Under the pieces are notes generated by a model that was given only the letters and a program-made list of their open reading frames with translations, was not told the origin of the DNA and did not search any database. Of a DNA stretch of 45,293 nucleotides, positions 41,270-45,293 are shown piece after piece (within the stretch, counting starts at the first letter, position 1; every line of letters starts with the position of its first letter). Source of the stretch: QHXQ01 sp038322995 (lineage in GTDB: Bacteria > Acidobacteriota > Blastocatellia > Pyrinomonadales > Pyrinomonadaceae); contig JBBQGM010000040.1 of assembly GCA_038322995.1 (NCBI GenBank), forward strand, positions 1-45,293, written 5' to 3'. A program made the translations under genes and the position numbers.

Positions 41270-42592
41270 TTAGACTCGGCCGTTAGGCCGCACGGGCTGC
41301 ATCAGGCGCAGCCGCACAATCTCATCGAGAATATAATCGGCCGCCGCGCGTTTGGACATAAGCGGCAACTCAAGCGGGGTCGCGCGGTCGCGCGCTAGCA
41401 ACGTGACGATGTTCGTCTCCGCGTCGAAGCCCGCCCCGGCGCGCGTGATGTCATTGGCGACGATGGCGTCGAGTTGTTTGCGTTCCAACTTCGCCCGCGC
41501 ATGTGCCAGCACGTTCTCGCTCTCAGCCGCGAAGCCGATGACGAGCAAGCCAGCGTGGCGCATCGCCGCGACCGCAGCCAGGATGTCGGGCGTCGGCTCC
41601 AGCGTAAGTGTGAGCGGCGCGCCGGACTTCTTGATCTTCTGCCCGGCCCGCGCGCTAGGCCGGTAGTCCGCCACAGCCGCCGCACCGATGAAGACCGTCG
41701 TATCGGCCAGTTCACGCATGACAACTCCGTGCATCTCTGCCGCCGACAGCGCGTGCAGGACGCGCACGCCAGCAGGTAATGGCGCACTTGTCGCCCCCGC
41801 AACGAGCGTGAGCTTTGCGCCGCGTGCTTGTGCGGCTTCGGCTAACGCGAAGCCCATCCGACCCGATGAGCGATTCGAGAGAAAGCGCACCGGATCGAGT
41901 TCCTCGCGCGTCGCGCCCGCCGTGATTAAAATGTGTTCGCCGGTCAAATCGCGCGCGCGTTCAGGCGCAGCTTGCGGCGGTTGCGTTGTTGGTTGCTCCG
42001 GCTGCTGCTGTCCGCGCGCAGCCAGCAGGGCTAACGCGACCGCGACGATCTTTTCCGGGGCGCTCAAACGACCGGGGCCGATTGTGCCGCAGGCCATCTC
42101 GCCCGCGTCCGGTTCGATGATGTGGACGCCGTCGGCGCGCAACTGCGCGAGGTTACGTTGCGTCGTCGGGTGCTGCCACATCGTCGTGTTCATCGCCGGC
42201 GCGATTAGCACGGGTGCGTTGCAGGCGAGATACGTGGTCGTCAGAAAATCATCAGCAACGCCGTGGGCGAATTTGGCGATGATGTTGGCGGTGGCAGGCG
42301 CGATGAGCAACAGATCAACCGTCTGCGAGAATGTGATGTGCGCAATCGGGTCGGGATTGTCGGGCGCGTAGTCATCAACGATGACGTGCGCGCCGGAGAG
42401 GGCGCGGAAGGTGAGGGGCGCGACCATGCGCGTGGCGTGCTCGGTCATGGCCACGCGCACGGTGCAACCGGCGCGTTGCAGCCCGCGCAAAATCTCGGCC
42501 GCTTTGTAGGCCGCGATCCCCCCCGTCACGCCGAGCGCGACACGCTGGCCCGCGTAAGTTAAAAGCTGTGTCTGCTCAGCGTTGACCGGCAT
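41270..42592 (-). CDS. coaBC: Bifunctional phosphopantothenoylcysteine decarboxylase/ligase
   Basis: 440 aa. It makes 4'-phosphopantetheine for coenzyme A: the CoaB half joins cysteine to phosphopantothenate, the CoaC half decarboxylates the product. CoaC (about 12-190): VTGGIAAYKAAE, the catalytic His region IAHITFS, PAMNTTMW and the CGTIGPGRL loop with the active Cys. CoaB (about 220-435): ITAGATREELDPVRFLSNRSSG and a C-terminal KLERKQLDAIVANDI. A Gln/Pro-rich linker joins the halves. First gene of the coaBC-udg-udg'-priA-lpxD run. Confidence 0.95.
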   Translation of the reverse strand: MPVNAEQTQLLTYAGQRVALGVTGGIAAYKAAEILRGLQRAGCTVRVAMTEHATRMVAPLTFRALSGAHVIVDDYAPDNPDPIAHITFSQTVDLLLIAPATANIIAKFAHGVADDFLTTTYLACNAPVLIAPAMNTTMWQHPTTQRNLAQLRADGVHIIEPDAGEMACGTIGPGRLSAPEKIVAVALALLAARGQQQPEQPTTQPPQAAPERARDLTGEHILITAGATREELDPVRFLSNRSSGRMGFALAEAAQARGAKLTLVAGATSAPLPAGVRVLHALSAAEMHGVVMRELADTTVFIGAAAVADYRPSARAGQKIKKSGAPLTLTLEPTPDILAAVAAMRHAGLLVIGFAAESENVLAHARAKLERKQLDAIVANDITRAGAGFDAETNIVTLLARDRATPLELPLMSKRAAADYILDEIVRLRLMQPVRPNGRV

Positions 42593-42616
42593 ATAAGTTT
42601 AAGGCTTGCGGCAAAA

Positions 42617-42625
42617 ACTCTAGCA
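42617..42625 (-). promoter_or_regulatory. Possible extended -10 of coaBC
   Basis: Minus-strand TGCTAGAGT (TGn plus TAGAGT); predicted start near 42610, 18 bases before the ATG at 42592. A weaker match than the others. Confidence 0.3.
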
Positions 42626-42660
42626 CCCAAAACTGTCGCGCGCAAACAAGACCACAGAAG

Positions 42661-42688
42661 TTAGCGGCTAGCGCTTAGCGGTTAGTTC
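42661..42688 (+). repeat. Heptamer run (ttagcgg type)
   Basis: ttagcgg, ctagcgc, ttagcgg, ttagttc: four consecutive seven-base units in the gap between the divergent coaBC and 42872 genes. Confidence 0.6.
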
Positions 42689-42767
42689 CGTGCAAAGTGC
42701 TGCGGGCGAAATTCCGAATGTAAGGTTATGCTTTCATAAAGCGCGCACCGCTACCTTCTATAGTTTG

Positions 42768-42776
42768 TGGTAAACT
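42768..42776 (+). promoter_or_regulatory. Extended -10 promoter (TGGTAAACT)
   Basis: TGn plus TAAACT; predicted start near 42783, leaving a ~90-base leader to the ATG at 42872. Identical to the corA and ntrY motifs. Confidence 0.5.
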
Positions 42777-42871
42777 TTGTGCGCCCTGAAAGGAAAACCC
42801 CCTGCTCCAAATTGTTTCATAAGCAGCGTGGCCCGTGCGCGTCTGTGCGCGTGAGCCGAGGGGATGAGAAG

Positions 42872-43462
42872 ATGAAACTGCGGATTGCCCTACTGCTGGT
42901 CGCTGTCTGCTATGGCGCGGTAACTGTCGTGGCGCAGCGCGCGCATTCCGTGTCGCCCCCCGATAGTGAGTTCGGCCCCGTCGTGCGCGCTTATCTCGGT
43001 TACCTGCGCGCGGAACAAGAGGTCGTGGATGCCCGCGAGAGCCGACGCGAGATTAGCGGCGCATATTACCGGCGCAACTCAAGCCGGATACGCGCCTTGC
43101 GCCAGATAGCCGTGCGGCTTGCGCGCGAGTCGCGCAACGATTACCTGCCGGAGTTGGAAGCCGTCGCCAGCGATGAACTGGGCACGTTATTTGAGACGCC
43201 ACCCGCGCCGCATACGTTTCACGTCGGCGCAATCCTCGATAACACGTTTCGTTATCTCGGCGCAGTCCGCGAAGGCGAAATCTTCTATCTCTTCGTGCGG
43301 CTCAACCCGTATGAGCAGGCCGACTTGATGCAACAGAGCGCGCCGGGTCTAACTGCTGGCCCGTCCGCATCGAAAGCAGCGGCGAGCAATAGTGTAGCCG
43401 ACACAGTTAACTCAACGCACGGCGCGGCTCCGGCACGCCCGCGCCGGATCAGCCCGCCGTAG
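42872..43462 (+). CDS. Exported protein of unknown function
   Basis: 196 aa from the ATG at 42872, eight bases after GAGGGG; the frame is open to 42767 but that part overlaps the promoter. Residues 1-22 are a signal peptide (KLRIALLLVAVCYGAVTVVAQ). The mature part is basic and helical (YLRAEQEVVDARESRREI), then has a beta-like stretch (HVGAILDNTFRYLGAVREGEIFYLFVRLNP) and a disordered Ala/Ser/Pro-rich tail. I recognise no family with certainty. Periplasmic location is inferred. Confidence 0.7.
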   Translation: MKLRIALLLVAVCYGAVTVVAQRAHSVSPPDSEFGPVVRAYLGYLRAEQEVVDARESRREISGAYYRRNSSRIRALRQIAVRLARESRNDYLPELEAVASDELGTLFETPPAPHTFHVGAILDNTFRYLGAVREGEIFYLFVRLNPYEQADLMQQSAPGLTAGPSASKAAASNSVADTVNSTHGAAPARPRRISPP

Positions 43463-43514
43463 TTCCTATGACATCGGGTTTACCAGTCCGCTCAGGCGGG
43501 CCTTTCAAGCTGTG

Positions 43515-43895
43515 ATGGAGCAACCCACTCTCTTTTCAGAGCACGCGAACAGGAACGCGGTCACGGGCGAACAACTTGCGCTCTCCGCGCTCGGTGAGTT
43601 TCAGGCGCGCGGCAAGGCGCTCGTGGATCGTGAACTGCCGCTTGATCGTTTGCGCGGCGCACTCCGCCGCGCGGCCGAAACGCTGGGCGTTGCGGAGTTG
43701 AGTGACGACGAGGCAGCCGCCGTGTTCGAGGCCCTCGGCGCACAGGTGCGGCGTGTGCCACCCTACGTCGCCAAGCATCCCTTTCGCGTCACTGTGCCCG
43801 CCCGCTTGGCCGCCCGCGCGCACGAGTTCTACCAGCAACAGCTTGCGAGTCTGGCTAATGAAGCACAACCGATAACCGACGGCGACGATGCGTGA
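43515..43895 (+). CDS. Hypothetical protein, cytoplasmic
   Basis: 126 aa from the ATG at 43515 (a GTG at 43512 is possible). The product is mostly helical and acidic, with a middle RRAAETLGVAELSDDEAAAVFEALG and a conserved-looking end VRRVPPYVAKHPFRVTVP. The latter part has the look of a small conserved protein often annotated only as hypothetical. Its stop at 43893-43895 lies four bases before the asparaginase start, so the two are co-transcribed. Confidence 0.65.
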   Translation: MEQPTLFSEHANRNAVTGEQLALSALGEFQARGKALVDRELPLDRLRGALRRAAETLGVAELSDDEAAAVFEALGAQVRRVPPYVAKHPFRVTVPARLAARAHEFYQQQLASLANEAQPITDGDDA

Positions 43896-43899
43896 GACT

Positions 43900-45123
43900 A
43901 TGAGTACAGACGAAAGCCGACGCAGATTTCTGGGCAGTGCCGCCGCTGGTCTCGGTGCGACTACACTCGTCTCGCAGTTGCCCGTTGACACGCTTGCATC
44001 GGAGGCGGCGCAAGCGCGTGGCGGCGCGAGTACACTACGCGCCACGCCCCCGCTCGCTATCTCCAGCGCTAATGGTGTCGCGGCGGTGGCGAAGGCGGTC
44101 GAAATTATGGGGCGCGGCGGCGATACGCTCGATGCCGTGATCGCTGGCGTCAACATCGTCGAACTCGATCCCAACGATAACTCGGTCGGTTACGGCGGGC
44201 TGCCCAATGAGCGCGGCGAGGTCGAACTGGATGCCAGCGTGATGCACGGGCCGACGCGCCGGGCCGGCGCGGTCGCCGCCTTGCGCGGCGTCAAGACGCC
44301 GTCAAAGGTCGCGCGCATGGTGATGGAACAGACAGATCACATCCTGCTCGTCGGCCAGGGCGCGCGTGATTTCGCGTCCGCGTTCGGCTTCGAGAACGTT
44401 GAACTGTTAACGGAAGAGGCGCGCATCGCCTGGCTGCGTTGGAAAGAGACGATGTCGAAAGATGATAAGTGGGGGCCGAGTACGAATCTACCGGTGCCCG
44501 CGTCGCCCGCCGGCGCACGGCGCTTGTTGGAAGAACGAGAGCGGCCGAGCTTTATCAGCGCCGATACTTATACCGGTAGCGATCAGCAAAAGCGCGCCGC
44601 ACTGCTCGCCTGGGCCGATGAGGTCGCGCGCAAGCCGCTGACCGGGACGATCAACTGTCTTGCGCTCGATAAAAATTTCGATGTCAGCGGTGTCACGACA
44701 ACGAGCGGTCTGTCGTGGAAAATTCCCGGTCGCGTCGGCGACTCGCCGCTCATCGGCTGTGGTCTCTACGTGGACAACGACACGGGCGCGGCCGGCTCGA
44801 CGGGGCGCGGCGAAGAAGTTATTTATATCAATGGTGCGCGCAGCGTGATAGAGTCTATGCGGCGGGGCGCTGCGCCCGAACAGGCTTGTCTCGACGCCCT
44901 GAAACTCGTCGCGGCCCGCTATGGTAACGACCCCGAAAAGTTAAAAGACATCGACGTTAACTTTTACGCGCTGAACAAGCGCGGGGAGTATGCCGGCGTC
45001 GCGTTGTGGAGTCATTCAGTTGGCAGCCGCGGGCAGCGCAGTCGCCCGCATTTTGCCGTCGCCGAAGGCCAAGGCGCGGGTCGGCTCGTGGAGAGCGCAT
45101 ACTTGTTCGAGCGCAAAGCTTGA
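43900..45123 (+). CDS. Tat-exported N4-(beta-N-acetylglucosaminyl)-L-asparaginase
   Basis: 407 aa from the ATG at 43900; an ATG at 43888 overlaps the previous gene. An Ntn-hydrolase that cleaves the bond between asparagine and GlcNAc of glycoproteins. A twin-arginine signal is visible (ESRRRFLGSAAAGLGATTLV, residues 5-24). The alpha part has GGDTLDAVIAG and NDNSVGYGGLPNE. The catalytic Thr250 opens the beta part (GTINCLALD), followed by TTTSGLSWKIPGRVGDSPLIGCG, which fits glycosylasparaginases. The residues before Thr250 are Thr-Gly instead of the usual His-Asp, as in isoaspartyl peptidases. Autocleavage before Thr250 would yield the two subunits. Confidence 0.92.
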   Translation: MSTDESRRRFLGSAAAGLGATTLVSQLPVDTLASEAAQARGGASTLRATPPLAISSANGVAAVAKAVEIMGRGGDTLDAVIAGVNIVELDPNDNSVGYGGLPNERGEVELDASVMHGPTRRAGAVAALRGVKTPSKVARMVMEQTDHILLVGQGARDFASAFGFENVELLTEEARIAWLRWKETMSKDDKWGPSTNLPVPASPAGARRLLEERERPSFISADTYTGSDQQKRAALLAWADEVARKPLTGTINCLALDKNFDVSGVTTTSGLSWKIPGRVGDSPLIGCGLYVDNDTGAAGSTGRGEEVIYINGARSVIESMRRGAAPEQACLDALKLVAARYGNDPEKLKDIDVNFYALNKRGEYAGVALWSHSVGSRGQRSRPHFAVAEGQGAGRLVESAYLFERKA

Positions 45124-45178
45124 AGCGGTGCCGTGAAGCCCGCACCCTACTTAATCCGAGTCATGAGTTGAAAAAGAG
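45124..45178. other. Gap before the right-edge element
   Basis: About 55 bases after the asparaginase stop with no gene or clear terminator. Confidence 0.3.
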
Positions 45179-45293
45179 AGGCCGTCGTCCTTGAGACGGT
45201 GTGTAGAATGAAGTTGCAACACCAACTCTACCACCAAAGGACGACGACCTATGACCGAAAGCATAGCGCATCAGATGACGGAAATCTACTGCT
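45179..45293 (+). mobile_element. Probable left end of an insertion sequence (partial)
   Basis: A 14-base inverted pair (45179-45192 and 45237-45250, 13 of 14 matching) flanks a 44-base segment containing gacggtgtgtagaatg, which recalls IS256-type ends. An ATG follows at once at 45251 in an open frame to the window edge. The family guess is weak because only the first 14 codons are seen. The precise outer end of the element cannot be fixed without its other end. Confidence 0.45.
45251..45293 (+). CDS. Possible transposase, N-terminal fragment (cut by window edge)
   Basis: The frame opens MTESIAHQMTEIYC and runs off the window. It follows an inverted repeat typical of an insertion-sequence leader. 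AAAGGACG lies upstream and could be the ribosome site. Only position and the leader suggest a transposase; no domain can be read. Confidence 0.4.
   Translation, partial: MTESIAHQMTEIYC

Noticed and set aside
40354..41286. 310-codon open frame antisense to the family 4 UDG
   Set aside because: No family motif, while the sense frame has all UDG motifs and cluster cysteines.
43478..43510. Terminator after the exported gene at 42872
   Set aside because: ccgctcaggcgg gives only a 4-bp stem with a weak T-run; too poor to call.

Overview
The window looks like a chromosomal segment of an Acidobacteriota bacterium, probably from the Blastocatellia side of the phylum. This rests on a VWFA-related protein of the acidobacterial type (10974-13187), on GC-rich coding DNA, and on the company of Uma2, GxxExxY and caspase-like genes, LpxD and NtrYX. 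LpxD implies a Gram-negative envelope. The assignment is inferred from gene content; no 16S is present.

Layout. 1-418 holds the 3' end of a 23S rRNA gene, the 5S gene and the rrn terminator. 506-7028 carries an exported glutaminyl cyclase, a TgpA-like transglutaminase, rimO-pgpA, a tiny acidic protein and corA. 7176-10883 is the most unusual part: serA is followed by a less GC-rich insert holding a GIY-YIG nuclease, an antitoxin-like protein and a retropepsin-like protein, and then by a second, diverged copy of the last ~105 bp of serA. This looks like a homing-type cassette that brought a replacement serA 3' end and pushed the resident end aside. 10974-18564 has the VWFA protein, a NatA/NatB-type ABC exporter, a CYTH phosphohydrolase/cyclase, a large membrane protein and a repeat-bearing lipoprotein. 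18743-22340 has a zinc-ribbon protein, a caspase domain joined to a GxxExxY gene stump, a Uma2 endonuclease and an iscS-iscU pair. 22705-28733 has an exported glycine-zipper protein, a SAM hydrolase, citrate synthase and a three-gene operon of membrane proteins (CPBP protease, GDT1-like transporter, MFS). 28851-35933 has NtrY-NtrX, then a radical SAM enzyme, an MGDG-synthase-like glycosyltransferase and an SDR. 36013-42592 (minus) is a tight five-gene run, coaBC-udg-udg'-priA-lpxD. 42872-45123 has two unknown proteins and a Tat-exported asparaginase. The window ends inside what looks like the left end of an insertion sequence.

Recurring small-scale signals. (1) Extended -10 promoters: GTGGTAAACT occurs three times and TGTTATAGT twice upstream of genes. 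Some promoters lie so close to the ATG that the mRNA may be leaderless (serA, ntrY). (2) Seven-base-period repeats resembling cyanobacterial STRR heptamers occur between genes at several places. In three cases the run ends right at a start codon that has no Shine-Dalgarno sequence.

All calls come from reading the sequence by eye. No similarity search, folding or statistics was run, so family names rest on motif recognition and gene boundaries on codon and RBS inspection.
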